NCBI GenBank assembly: GCA_035263845.1 | Contig: DATFQY010000198.1 | Location: 7,624-71,623, forward strand | Length of the DNA: 64,000 nt | Reading direction: 5' to 3' | Source: JAWOLE01 sp035263845 | GTDB lineage: Bacteria; Acidobacteriota; Thermoanaerobaculia; UBA5066; Gp7-AA6 | In this document: piece after piece, positions 7,386 through 14,901 of the stretch | Layout: every line of letters begins with the position of its first letter | Position numbering within the stretch: the first letter of the stretch is position 1 | The notes under the pieces: generated by a model | Databases searched by the model: none | What the model was told of the DNA's origin: nothing | Seen by the model: only the letters and a program-made list of their open reading frames with translations | Translations under genes and position numbers: made by a program

Positions 7386-9461
7386 CTACGTGGCGGCGGC
7401 TTTCTCGGCCCTGGACTGGGCGATGATCTTTTCCTGGTTGGAGTGGGGCACTTCCGAGTAGTGGGAGAACTCCAGCTGGAAGGAGCCTCTCCCCTGGGTG
7501 ATCGAGCGAAGCTGCGCGCCGTAGGTCAGCATCTCGGACATCGGCACCTGCGCCTTGATGATCGTCTCGTCGGTCCCGGTCTCCATGCCCTGAACCTTGC
7601 CCCGCCGGGAGGAGAGATCGCCCATCAGGTCGCCGACGTACTCGTTGGGGGCGGAGACCTCGACGTTCATGATCGGCTCGAGAAGCGTCGGCCTGGCCTT
7701 CTCCATCGCCTCCTTGTAGGCGAGGGCCCCGGCCAGCTTGAAGGCGAGCTCCGAGGAGTCCACGTCATGGTACTGGCCGTCGTAGAGGATCACGCGGAAG
7801 TCCACCATCGGGTAGCCGGCCAGGAAGCCCTTGCGGCGGACCTCCTGGATCCCCTTTTCGACGGCCGGGATGAAGTTTCTCGGGATCGCGCCCCCGTAAA
7901 TGTCGTCCACGAACTCGAAGTCCGCGCCGCGGGGGAGCGGCTCGACCTTGATCTTGCAGTCGGCGAACTGCCCGTGGCCGCCCGTCTGCTTCTTGTGCCG
8001 GCCGTGGGCCTCGGCCTTGCGGGTGATCGTCTCGCGGTAGGGGACCTTGGGCGGATGGAGGATGACCTCGACGCCGTAGCGCTTCTTCAGCCTCGCCACC
8101 GCGATCTCGACGTGGAGCTGCGAGGCGCCGGCCAGGTGGAACTCCTTGGTCTCCTCGTCGCGCTGGAAGTGGAGCGAGGGGTCCTCCTCGATCAGCTTGT
8201 GGAGCGCGGTGGAGATCTTGTCCTCGTCGCCCTTGGCCTTCGGCTCGATCGCATAGGCGATGGCCGCCTCCGGGACGACGAGGCGCGGCAGGACCACGGG
8301 ATGGTCCTTGGTCGTGATCGTGTCGCCCGTGACGGTCTCCTTCAGCTTGGCCACGGCGACGATGTCCCCCGCGCGGACCTCGGGCACGTTGACGTGCTCC
8401 TTGCCCTGCGGGAGAAAGAGCCCCGAGAAACGCTCCGGGATGCCGCGGGAAGCGTTCCAGTAGTTGCCGTCGGACTGGAAGTGCCCGGAGCGCACACGCA
8501 TGTAGGTGATTCGCCCGGCGAACGGGTCCGAGACCGTCTTGAAGACCTGGGCGACCGCGTGGTCCTTCTCGTTGGTGAAGATCTTGGCGGGCTTGCCGTC
8601 CTTGCCGGTCCCCTCGACCGTCGAGCCCTCGGGGGAGGGAAGCAGCGAGACGCACGCGTCGAGGATCCTCTGGGCGCCGACCTCGAGGTTGGAAGAGGCG
8701 CAGAGGACCGGGAAGATCTTCCGCGCCGCGATCTCCTTCTTGAGGCCGGGAACGATCTCCGCGGCGTCCAGCGTCCCCTGGGCGAAGAACTTCTCCATCA
8801 GCTCGTCCTCGCCCTCGGCGACCATCTCGACCAGCTTCTCGTGCTCGGCCCTGGCCCGGTCGGCCAGCTCCGGCGGAATCGGCCCGTCGGACCGCTTGCC
8901 CCCCTCGGTGATGTGGGCTTCCATCCGGACGAGGTCCACGGTGCCGCGGAAGCCCTTCTCCTCGCCCAGGGGGATCTGGAGGGCCACGACCTCGCGACCG
9001 AACTTCTTCTGGAGGGACTCCAGGGCCCTCTCGAAGGAGGCCCGTTCCCGGTCCATCCGGTTGACGACGATGAGGACCGGCCTCTCGAACTCTTTGGCAA
9101 ACTTCCACATCTTCTCGGTCTGCACCTCGACGCCGGAGACCGCGTCGCAGACGAGGATCACCGAGTCGGCGGCGGCGATGGCGGCCCGGGCCTCCGGGGC
9201 GAAAATGCCGTACCCCGGCGCGTCCAGGAAATTGATCTTGACGTCCCGATAGAGGGCGTGGGCACAGGATAGGTTGATCGAGATCTTTCGCTCGATTTCC
9301 TCGGTGTCGAAGTCCGTCGGACAGGTTCCGTCCTCGATCCGCCCCTGCCGGGTCGTGGCCCCGGCGACGTGGAGCAGAGAGGCGACCAGGGTCGTTTTTC
9401 CGACGGTGTTGTGGCCCACCACGGCCACGTTGCGAAGCTCCGGTGCGGAGAAGATTTTCAT
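7386..9461 (-). CDS. Elongation factor G paralogue (EF-G2-like translational GTPase)
   Basis: A 691-residue EF-G-type GTPase. The G motifs are altered compared with canonical EF-G: GHNTVGKTTL for the P-loop, ERKISINLS for switch I, DAPGYGIF instead of DTPGH, and NRMD for NKxD. Domains II to V follow, with KQTGGHGQFADCKIKVEPLP (domain IV) and GAQLRSITQGRGSFQLEF near the end. These changes match the EF-G-like second paralogue of Thermus and actinobacteria, whose precise role is unsettled. I start at the ATG at 9461, where MKIFSAPELRNVAVVGHN begins; a start at 9560 would add a non-conserved 33-residue tail. A perfect TATAAT lies only about 10 bases upstream of this ATG. Confidence 0.9.
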   Translation of the reverse strand: MKIFSAPELRNVAVVGHNTVGKTTLVASLLHVAGATTRQGRIEDGTCPTDFDTEEIERKISINLSCAHALYRDVKINFLDAPGYGIFAPEARAAIAAADSVILVCDAVSGVEVQTEKMWKFAKEFERPVLIVVNRMDRERASFERALESLQKKFGREVVALQIPLGEEKGFRGTVDLVRMEAHITEGGKRSDGPIPPELADRARAEHEKLVEMVAEGEDELMEKFFAQGTLDAAEIVPGLKKEIAARKIFPVLCASSNLEVGAQRILDACVSLLPSPEGSTVEGTGKDGKPAKIFTNEKDHAVAQVFKTVSDPFAGRITYMRVRSGHFQSDGNYWNASRGIPERFSGLFLPQGKEHVNVPEVRAGDIVAVAKLKETVTGDTITTKDHPVVLPRLVVPEAAIAYAIEPKAKGDEDKISTALHKLIEEDPSLHFQRDEETKEFHLAGASQLHVEIAVARLKKRYGVEVILHPPKVPYRETITRKAEAHGRHKKQTGGHGQFADCKIKVEPLPRGADFEFVDDIYGGAIPRNFIPAVEKGIQEVRRKGFLAGYPMVDFRVILYDGQYHDVDSSELAFKLAGALAYKEAMEKARPTLLEPIMNVEVSAPNEYVGDLMGDLSSRRGKVQGMETGTDETIIKAQVPMSEMLTYGAQLRSITQGRGSFQLEFSHYSEVPHSNQEKIIAQSRAEKAAAT

Positions 9462-9470
9462 GGTTGGCGG

Positions 9471-9476
9471 ATTATA
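9471..9476 (-). promoter_or_regulatory. Possible -10 element for the EF-G paralogue
   Basis: On the minus strand the sequence reads TATAAT, ending ten bases before the ATG at 9461. No convincing -35 is found at 16-18 bases. If used, transcription would start within a few bases of the ATG, implying a nearly leaderless mRNA; no Shine-Dalgarno is visible in front of that ATG, which fits. Confidence 0.4.
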
Positions 9477-9483
9477 TTGAAGC

Positions 9484-9651
9484 GTGACCGCCCTTTCCTG
9501 CTTCGGGATCGGAGTCGCGTTTGTGATCGCGGTGGGGCTGCTGGTCTTCGCGGGGATCACGATCGGCTGGCTGATTCCTCCCCGGATCCGCTGGCGCCGG
9601 CCCCGTTCGAGGGGCCCGGATTCATTGACCCCCCCGACGAGCAGAGACTAG
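9484..9651 (+). CDS. Possible small single-span membrane protein
   Basis: A GTG-started frame of 55 residues between two divergent genes. Residues 7-31 form one very hydrophobic span (FGIGVAFVIAVGLLVFAGIT) followed by a basic Arg-rich patch, which would orient it with the C terminus inside. No Shine-Dalgarno is obvious and I recognise no family. The hydrophobic-then-basic pattern is why I list it; it may be chance coding in GC-rich DNA. Confidence 0.3.
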   Translation: MTALSCFGIGVAFVIAVGLLVFAGITIGWLIPPRIRWRRPRSRGPDSLTPPTSRD

Positions 9652-9727
9652 AATCGACGCCTCTGATGCACAGGGCGACTCTCGATCTGCGGCGCATCTG
9701 GGCTCTGGCGCCGGTTCCTTTGACCTG

Positions 9728-11959
9728 ATGGCGGAACGAGACGCCGCCGGAGCGCGGCTCGCGAAGCTCGGCCGCTACGAGGTCCTGAGCGAGCTCGGCA
9801 AGGGCGCGATGGGCATCGTGTACCTGGCCCGCGACCCGGTCATCGGCCGGATGGTCGCGATCAAGACGATCCGCGCGTCCTCCATGGGCGACGACGACTC
9901 GGAGTCTCGCGAGTTCCGCGAGCGATTCATCCGCGAGGCCCAGACCGCCGGGATCCTGTCGCACCCCAACATCGTGACCATCCACGACATCGGGGAGGAC
10001 CCGGACACGCAGATCTCCTTCATCGCCATGGAATACATCGAGGGCAAGACCCTGAAGGGCCTCCTGATGGAGAAGGCGCCGTTTACCTCGGACCAGGTCG
10101 CGGACATGATCGCCCAGGTCGCCGAGGCGATGGACTACGCCCACCGCAAAGGGATCATCCACCGCGACATCAAGCCGGCCAACATCATCGTCACCGCCGA
10201 CGAGAAGGTGAAGATCACCGACTTCGGCATCGCGAAAATCGCCTCCTCCAACCTGACGACGACCGGGCAGTTCTTAGGCACCCCCAACTACATGTCGCCG
10301 GAGCAGGTGTCGGGCTCGCCGGTGGACGGCAGGAGCGACATCTTCTCGCTGGGTGTCGTCCTCTACGAACTCCTGACTCGGCGCAAGCCGTTCTCGGGCG
10401 AGAACCTGACAGCCATCTCCTACAAGATCGTCCACGAGGACTTCACGCCGCCCGCGGACCTTTCGAGCGAGGTCCCTCCCGAGTTCAACCCGATCGTGGG
10501 CCGCGCGATGGCCAAGGACCCCTGGAACCGCTACCAGCGGGGGAAGGATTTCGCTCTCGCCCTCCAGCAGCTCCGGGCCCACCTCGAGGAACAGAAGGCG
10601 ATGGCGGACCTGGGGACCGTCATCTCCGGCGCGCCGAGCACCCCGGCGGAGCACAACGCGCCGACCGCGAAGATGGAGAACCTCGCCGCGATTGCGGCCG
10701 AGGGCGCCCGGGAGGCGGAAGCCTCAGCATCGCGGCGGCCGACCGAGGCGGCGCCGGTTCCGGGCCCTGGACCCGCGGCCGCCGAGGCAAGCGCCTCGAG
10801 GTCGAAGGCTCGCGCTCCGTCCCCGCCGCCTTCCAGTCCCGCTCCCGCTCCCACGGCAGCTCCCGCTCCCGCTTCTGCTCCGCCCAAGCCTCCGCCGCCT
10901 CCGGCTGCCCCGGCCCGCCGGACCGGCCAGCTTCCTCCCCGCCCCGACGTCGGCGGGATGCTCAAGGCCAAGCTCGCCGCCCTCAAGTCCATCGACTGGA
11001 AAAAGACCGACTGGCGCAAGGTCTCCAGGGAGCAGGTCAACCCCTACTGGTTCTGGCGCATCACGATCGGCGTGGGCGCGATCTTCCTGCTCATCGTCAT
11101 CGCCCTCCTGGTGCGCAGCTCGTCCGCATCGCGTCCCTCGGTCGCCGTCAACGAGGCTCGGGTGCGGGAGGTGGCGGACACGCGCAAAGACCTGGAGGAG
11201 GGGCGCAAGCTCCTCGCCGCGGGGAAGTACCAGGAGAGCCTCGTGCTTTTCCGCAAGGTCCTGGAGAAGGACCCCAACAGCAACGCCGCGCGGCAGTACG
11301 TGCAGACCGCCGAGGCCGCGCTGGCAGGGAAGCAGGAGGAGGCCAAGAAGACCGCCGAAGTGGAGAAGATGGTCCAGGACGCCACCACGGCGTTCAACGA
11401 GGGCAACTACGAGGCCGCGAAGAAGCAGGCCGAGGACGTCCTCGCGCTCGACGCGAACCGCGCGGAGGCCCAGAAGATCCGGGACGATTCGGAGGCCAAG
11501 ATCGCCGAGGCCGATGCGGCGGCCAAGAAGAAGGCGAGCAAGCAGGTTGCCGCGGCCCGGAAGCCGACCGCGGTCCCGGTCAAGGCCAAGCCGGAGGCGG
11601 CGCCCACCGCCGCTCCGGCGCCCGTCCAGGCCGCTTCCGCGATCCCGATCCTGCGGCTGCTCTTCGATTCGCCCGTCTCGGAGGGGCACCTGATGGTCGC
11701 CGTCAACGACCAGATCTTGCTTCGGAAGCCTTTCTCGTTCGTCCGCAAGGAGGGTCTCTTCAAGACCGTCAAGGAGACCGGAACCGTGGACGTCTCCATC
11801 CCGGTCCAGGCGGGAGCGCTGAACGTCAAGGTCTGGCTCTCGGGGCCCGACATCCCTGCGTCCACGTTCGCCACGACCTCGACGCAGATGCCCGCCGGCG
11901 GCTCCCGCGTCCTCCGCGTGGACTTCTCCGGCGGCCACCTCGGCGCCCGAATCCAGTAA
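9728..11959 (+). CDS. Membrane Ser/Thr protein kinase with TPR-like extracytoplasmic region
   Basis: 743 residues. The N-terminal kinase domain (about 17-285) has GKGAMGIVY, the ATP lysine in VAIKTI (K46), HRDIKPAN (D147) and DFG (165-167), so it should be active. A Pro/Ala-rich linker follows (about 330-405), then one membrane span around 443-463 (ITIGVGAIFLLIVIALLV). The rest has two TPR-like helical stretches (LEEGRKLLAAGKYQESLVLFRKVL and FNEGNYEAAKKQAEDVLAL), an Ala/Lys/Pro-rich spacer and a small beta-rich domain at the end. This is a Hanks-type receptor-kinase layout; substrates and signal are unknown. It stands alone, upstream of tRNA-Pro on the other strand. Confidence 0.93.
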   Translation: MAERDAAGARLAKLGRYEVLSELGKGAMGIVYLARDPVIGRMVAIKTIRASSMGDDDSESREFRERFIREAQTAGILSHPNIVTIHDIGEDPDTQISFIAMEYIEGKTLKGLLMEKAPFTSDQVADMIAQVAEAMDYAHRKGIIHRDIKPANIIVTADEKVKITDFGIAKIASSNLTTTGQFLGTPNYMSPEQVSGSPVDGRSDIFSLGVVLYELLTRRKPFSGENLTAISYKIVHEDFTPPADLSSEVPPEFNPIVGRAMAKDPWNRYQRGKDFALALQQLRAHLEEQKAMADLGTVISGAPSTPAEHNAPTAKMENLAAIAAEGAREAEASASRRPTEAAPVPGPGPAAAEASASRSKARAPSPPPSSPAPAPTAAPAPASAPPKPPPPPAAPARRTGQLPPRPDVGGMLKAKLAALKSIDWKKTDWRKVSREQVNPYWFWRITIGVGAIFLLIVIALLVRSSSASRPSVAVNEARVREVADTRKDLEEGRKLLAAGKYQESLVLFRKVLEKDPNSNAARQYVQTAEAALAGKQEEAKKTAEVEKMVQDATTAFNEGNYEAAKKQAEDVLALDANRAEAQKIRDDSEAKIAEADAAAKKKASKQVAAARKPTAVPVKAKPEAAPTAAPAPVQAASAIPILRLLFDSPVSEGHLMVAVNDQILLRKPFSFVRKEGLFKTVKETGTVDVSIPVQAGALNVKVWLSGPDIPASTFATTSTQMPAGGSRVLRVDFSGGHLGARIQ

Positions 11960-12032
11960 TCCGTCTGCTCCTCCACGCGGCGCGAAGCGGTGCGCCAAAG
12001 CGCAGATCCCGGGGAGGCGCGGAGCGACGTTT

Positions 12033-12109
12033 TGGTCGGGGCGAGTGGATTTGAACCACCGACCACTCGGTCCCGAACCGAGTGCGCTACCAGGCTGCGC
12101 TACGCCCCG
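12033..12109 (-). tRNA. tRNA-Pro (CGG)
   Basis: Minus-strand cloverleaf: acceptor CGGGGCG paired with CGCCCCG, D-arm GCGCAGCCTGGTAGCGC, anticodon loop TTCGGGA giving anticodon CGG, T-loop TTCAAAT, discriminator A, and the 3' CCA encoded. Strong resemblance to other bacterial proline tRNAs. Confidence 0.95.
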
Positions 12110-12165
12110 AGGAACGGCGAGTTATACGCGATTTTCCGGGGCGATGCAAAACGTCCGACCGGAGA

Positions 12166-12192
12166 AGATCCTTCCCTGCGCTCAGGATGACA
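12166..12192 (-). repeat. Dispersed intergenic repeat A (minus orientation)
   Basis: Read on the minus strand this gives TGTCATCCTGAGCG followed by GGGAAGGATCT. Related copies occur at 14769, 17829, 56196 and 57203, always outside genes. The stretch 12110-12262 between tRNA-Pro and the riboswitch holds nothing else I can identify. Confidence 0.7.
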
Positions 12193-12262
12193 ATGGATCC
12201 AGTTTCGGCGCGCCCCTCCCGCACCGTCGGTGGAAAAGGGGGTCGTGCTAATGTCTCGGCTC

Positions 12263-12316
12263 CGGCGGTGGAGTTCGCCACAACCGCCGCCCTGAGGGCG
12301 GCCAATGACTCCTACG
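12263..12316 (+). ncRNA. Fluoride riboswitch aptamer (crcB RNA motif)
   Basis: Matches the crcB-motif consensus: GGCGGTGGAGTTCGCC, then ACAACCGCC, a variable GC hairpin (GCCGCCC, loop TGA, GGGCGGC), and AATGACTCCTACG. GGAGT of the 5' part pairs with ACTCC at the 3' end. It sits directly upstream of crcB, the classic target. Eight bases at its 3' edge (CTCCTACG, 12309-12316) are perfectly complementary to CGTAGGAG (12329-12336), which includes most of the crcB Shine-Dalgarno; this suggests translational control. Confidence 0.95.
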
Positions 12317-12330
12317 AAGAGCGAAAACGT

Positions 12331-12336
12331 AGGAGG
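12331..12336 (+). promoter_or_regulatory. crcB Shine-Dalgarno inside the riboswitch expression platform
   Basis: AGGAGG five bases before the GTG at 12342. It is the target of the alternative pairing with 12309-12316. Fluoride-stabilised folding of the aptamer would occupy ACTCC and free this site; without fluoride the 8-bp helix would hide it. Confidence 0.7.
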
Positions 12337-12341
12337 TTCTT

Positions 12342-12722
12342 GTGGCTCGGTTGTTCTGGATCTGCGTGGGAGGCGCGGCCGGTACGGCAGCGCGGTATTT
12401 CCTCGGCGGCTGGCTCCTGGGTTTGCTCGGGACCTCGTTTCCCTGGGGCACCCTGGCGGTCAATCTCCTCGGTTCCATCTTGGTCGGGGCGGTCATGCAC
12501 GTCTCGCTCGCGACCGACCTCATCGGCCCGACGCTGAGGCTTGCGCTGACGACGGGCTTCCTCGGCGGCTTCACGACCTACTCGGCCTTCAACTACGAGA
12601 CCGTCCGCTACCTGCGTGACGGGGCCTACTACCTTGGCGTCCTAAACTTCGGCGTGATGAGCCTGGCGTGCCTGCTGGGCGGTTTCCTGGGCGTGGCTCT
12701 GGCCCAGGCGTGGGTCCGCTGA
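12342..12722 (+). CDS. crcB: Fluoride ion channel CrcB (Fluc)
   Basis: 126 residues, four membrane spans, exports fluoride. Conserved blocks are GGAAGTAARY near the N terminus, GTLAVNLLGS, and the signature GFLGGFTTYSAFNYE. The GTG start is supported by AGGAGG at 12331. Fluc channels work as antiparallel dimers in the inner membrane. Controlled by the fluoride riboswitch just upstream and followed 18 bases later by a DUF190 gene, a common pairing. Confidence 0.96.
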   Translation: MARLFWICVGGAAGTAARYFLGGWLLGLLGTSFPWGTLAVNLLGSILVGAVMHVSLATDLIGPTLRLALTTGFLGGFTTYSAFNYETVRYLRDGAYYLGVLNFGVMSLACLLGGFLGVALAQAWVR

Positions 12723-12740
12723 CCCGGAAAGGAAACGACC

Positions 12741-13100
12741 ATGCGGGTTCTCGATGGGGAGCAGGTCCTCGCCCGGATCTTCGTCGGGGAATCCGACAAG
12801 TGGCACCACCAGCCGCTCACGACAGCCCTTCTCGAGCGGCTTCGCCGGGAAGGTTTCGCCGGGGCGACGGTCTTCCAGGGGATCGCCGGGTTCGGCGCGA
12901 GGAGCGTCCTGCACACGACGCACATCCTGCGGCTCTCCGAGGACCTGCCGATCGTCATCGAGGTGGTGGACACGCAGGAACGGATCGAGCGGCTTCTCGT
13001 CCTGCTCGACGAGATGGTCCCCGAGGGCCTCGTGACGCTGGAGAAGGCGCGGGTCGTCAAGTACTCGCCGGGAAACCGGCCGGTCGATTCCGGCGGTTAG
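12741..13100 (+). CDS. DUF190 family protein (PII-like fold), crcB partner
   Basis: 119 residues with the DUF190 pattern: ARIFVGESDKWHHQPLTTALLERLRREG, GATVFQGIAGFGARS, and LPIVIEVVDTQERIERLL. Members adopt a PII-like fold and are frequently encoded next to crcB, so a role in the fluoride response is likely but unproven. Its stop codon overlaps, on the other strand, the stop of a family relic at 13097. Confidence 0.9.
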   Translation: MRVLDGEQVLARIFVGESDKWHHQPLTTALLERLRREGFAGATVFQGIAGFGARSVLHTTHILRLSEDLPIVIEVVDTQERIERLLVLLDEMVPEGLVTLEKARVVKYSPGNRPVDSGG

Positions 13101-13275
13101 AAGCGGGCCAGCTCCCCGTCGTTGAAGAGCGAGATCCAGAAGCTCGCACCGTCGCTGCAGGCGCCGAAGGGGAAGCTCCCCGGCGGGGCGGCGACGAAGC
13201 CGCTGGGAGAGAGGTCCGCGGCATTCCAGAGGGAGAGGGTGCCCGAGCTGGAGAAGTTCCTGACGAGGATGTGAC
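13097..13275 (-). pseudogene. C-terminal relic of the SLH-like/beta-propeller family
   Basis: On the minus strand one frame reads HILVRNFSSSGTLSLWNAAD, then SFPFGACSDGASFWISLFND and GELARF followed by TAA. This is the exact C-terminal layout of the family (ILI...SFWKAADLTP, GACSDG.QFWV, QLARF) seen at 6102, 27087 and 28328. No start codon, signal peptide, SLH segment or other blades are present upstream, where the next gene begins on the plus strand. It is a bare fragment of about 58 codons, yet without a stop or frameshift. Confidence 0.75.
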
Positions 13276-13316
13276 CTCTCGGGTGTTGTGATACCTTGAA
13301 ACACTACTCCACCAAC

Positions 13317-14741
13317 ATGCCACTCTCCCAGAAGATCCTGATCGCGCTGGCGATTGCGGCGCTCGGCCTACTCTCGGCCGCCTCGCAGAGCGAGCTCGTC
13401 TCGTGCGGACGCAACGTGCTGTCCAACGGACAATTCGACTCCGCAATCACCTCCTGGCCTCAGGCGGCCTTGTTCGGATTCGCGACCTGGAGCAACCAGG
13501 ACTTCAGCGGATCGCCCTCCTCGGGCGCGCTCCACCTCGTCAACGACTCGGCCATCGACGGCCAGAACGTCAGCGTGGCGCAGTGCCAGTCCATCCTCGC
13601 GGGCAGCTCCTACGAGCTCGCCGCGAAGGTGTCGCCCCTGAACTACTGCTGCTCGGTCAAGGGCGGCCTGACCCAGGGGATCGACCAGGTCCTCCACACC
13701 GGATCGATTTACGTGCTGCTGAACTTCTACACGAAGCCCTCCTGCTCCGGCACGCCGCTGGCGGACTTCGTGAGGCTGGACGCGCAGGGGCGAAACGTCT
13801 GGCAGGCGCTCTCCCAGACCTTCAAGTCGCCGGCTACCGCAGTCAGCGTCCGGGCGACGCTCGGGGTCTTCAAGGTGGAGAAGGCCGACACGCTGGAGGC
13901 CCTTTTCGACGACGTTTCGCTGGACCTGACGGGGGCCGCGACTTTGGGAGACGACAGCCTTTGCCTCTCGGACGGGCGTTTCGACGTCCAGGCCAACTGG
14001 ATGACCCGCGATGGCGCGACTGGATCGGCCCACCCGCTGCGGCTGACCTCCGACACGGGCTACTTCTGGTTCTTCGATCCGAACAATGTCGAGATGATCG
14101 TGAAGGTCCTGAACGGCTGCCCGCTGAACTCCCGGTTCTGGGCCTTCGCCGGCGGGTTGACCGACGTCCAGGTCCAGATGAGCGTGACCGACACGGCTAC
14201 GGGCGCGGTGCGGAACTATTCGAACCCGCAGGGCACCGCTTTCGTCCCGATCCAGGATGCCGCGGCGTTCCAGGGGTGCACGGCGGTGAGCGGGGGCGGC
14301 GAACAGTCGGCGGCGCCGGCGGGCAAACCGGCGGCGATCGAGAAAACGGAGCGTCCGGCGGCGACGTTCCGGCCAGCGGAGCGGCTTTCTCCCTGCGTGC
14401 CTTTCGGCGGGACGTTATGCCTGAACAAGAGCCGCTTCGCGGTGACGACGCACTGGACGACGGCACAGGGGCAATCGGGCGATGGGGTCGCGGTGCAGCT
14501 GACGCCGGATACCGGCTACTTCTGGTTCTTCAGCCAGAACAACGTGGAGATGGTCGTCAAGGTGCTCGACGGGTGCGGGGTGACCGGGGATTTCTGGGTG
14601 TTCGCGGGCGGATTGACGAACGTCCAGGTCGAGATGACGGTCACCGACACGCAGACCGGGGCGGTGAAGACCTACGTGAATCCCCAGGGGACGGCGTTGC
14701 TGCCGATCCAGGACACGCTCGCGTTTCCCGGGTGTAACTGA
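13317..14741 (+). CDS. Secreted protein with carbohydrate-binding-like N domain and two TGYFWFF repeats
   Basis: 474 residues from the ATG at 13317. Signal peptide (MPLSQKILIALAIAALGLLSAA), then a jelly-roll-like domain (about 30-205) with NVLSNGQFDSAITSW, SGALHLVND and DDVSLDL, typical of CBM_4_9-like or PEP-CTERM-associated domains. Two copies of a roughly 105-residue Cys-containing repeat follow: LCLSDGRFDV...DTGYFWFFDPNNVE...NGCPLN.RFWAFAGGLTDVQV...NPQGTAFVPIQD, and a second starting LCLNKSRFAV. The same repeat closes the large protein at 52206. Probably exported; function unknown. Confidence 0.8.
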   Translation: MPLSQKILIALAIAALGLLSAASQSELVSCGRNVLSNGQFDSAITSWPQAALFGFATWSNQDFSGSPSSGALHLVNDSAIDGQNVSVAQCQSILAGSSYELAAKVSPLNYCCSVKGGLTQGIDQVLHTGSIYVLLNFYTKPSCSGTPLADFVRLDAQGRNVWQALSQTFKSPATAVSVRATLGVFKVEKADTLEALFDDVSLDLTGAATLGDDSLCLSDGRFDVQANWMTRDGATGSAHPLRLTSDTGYFWFFDPNNVEMIVKVLNGCPLNSRFWAFAGGLTDVQVQMSVTDTATGAVRNYSNPQGTAFVPIQDAAAFQGCTAVSGGGEQSAAPAGKPAAIEKTERPAATFRPAERLSPCVPFGGTLCLNKSRFAVTTHWTTAQGQSGDGVAVQLTPDTGYFWFFSQNNVEMVVKVLDGCGVTGDFWVFAGGLTNVQVEMTVTDTQTGAVKTYVNPQGTALLPIQDTLAFPGCN

Positions 14742-14772
14742 CAGCGGCAGAGCGCCAGCTCCGCCGCTGTCA
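14739..14772. repeat. Perfect 10-bp inverted repeat at the stop codon
   Basis: TGACAGCGGC (14739-14748) and GCCGCTGTCA (14763-14772) pair perfectly around a 14-base loop; the first TGA is the stop codon of the upstream gene. It could end transcription or protect the 3' end, but no T-run follows, and the right arm merges into a copy of dispersed repeat A. Confidence 0.6.
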
Positions 14773-14802
14773 TCCTGAGGAAAGCAAGCGAGCGAAGGAT
14801 CT
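14769..14802 (+). repeat. Dispersed intergenic repeat A
   Basis: GTCATCCTGAGG, an AGCAAGCGAGCG spacer and AAGGATCT. Same head and tail as the copies at 12166, 17829, 56196 and 57203. Confidence 0.7.
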
Positions 14803-14848
14803 TTTCGGTTAACGCCGCGTTATCGCTTCTCCGATAGGGCCACCACCG

Positions 14849-14880
14849 GGCGGGAGGGGCAAGCCCCTCCCCTACGGCAC
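14849..14880 (-). repeat. Dispersed intergenic repeat B (minus orientation)
   Basis: Read on the minus strand: GTGCCGTAGGGG, AGGGGCTTGCCCCT, CCCGCCCGG. It forms a strong GC hairpin. A second copy in the opposite orientation lies at 59409-59438 and differs in only a few bases. Confidence 0.7.
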
Positions 14881-14901
14881 GAAACCGAGCAGCTCGAACG
14901 T

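Noticed and set aside
6540..9272. A 910-codon plus-strand open frame opposite the propeller gene and the EF-G paralogue
   Set aside because: It spans two unrelated minus-strand genes with clear motifs; the translation is low-complexity Gly/Asp/Arg/Leu, as expected for an antisense shadow.
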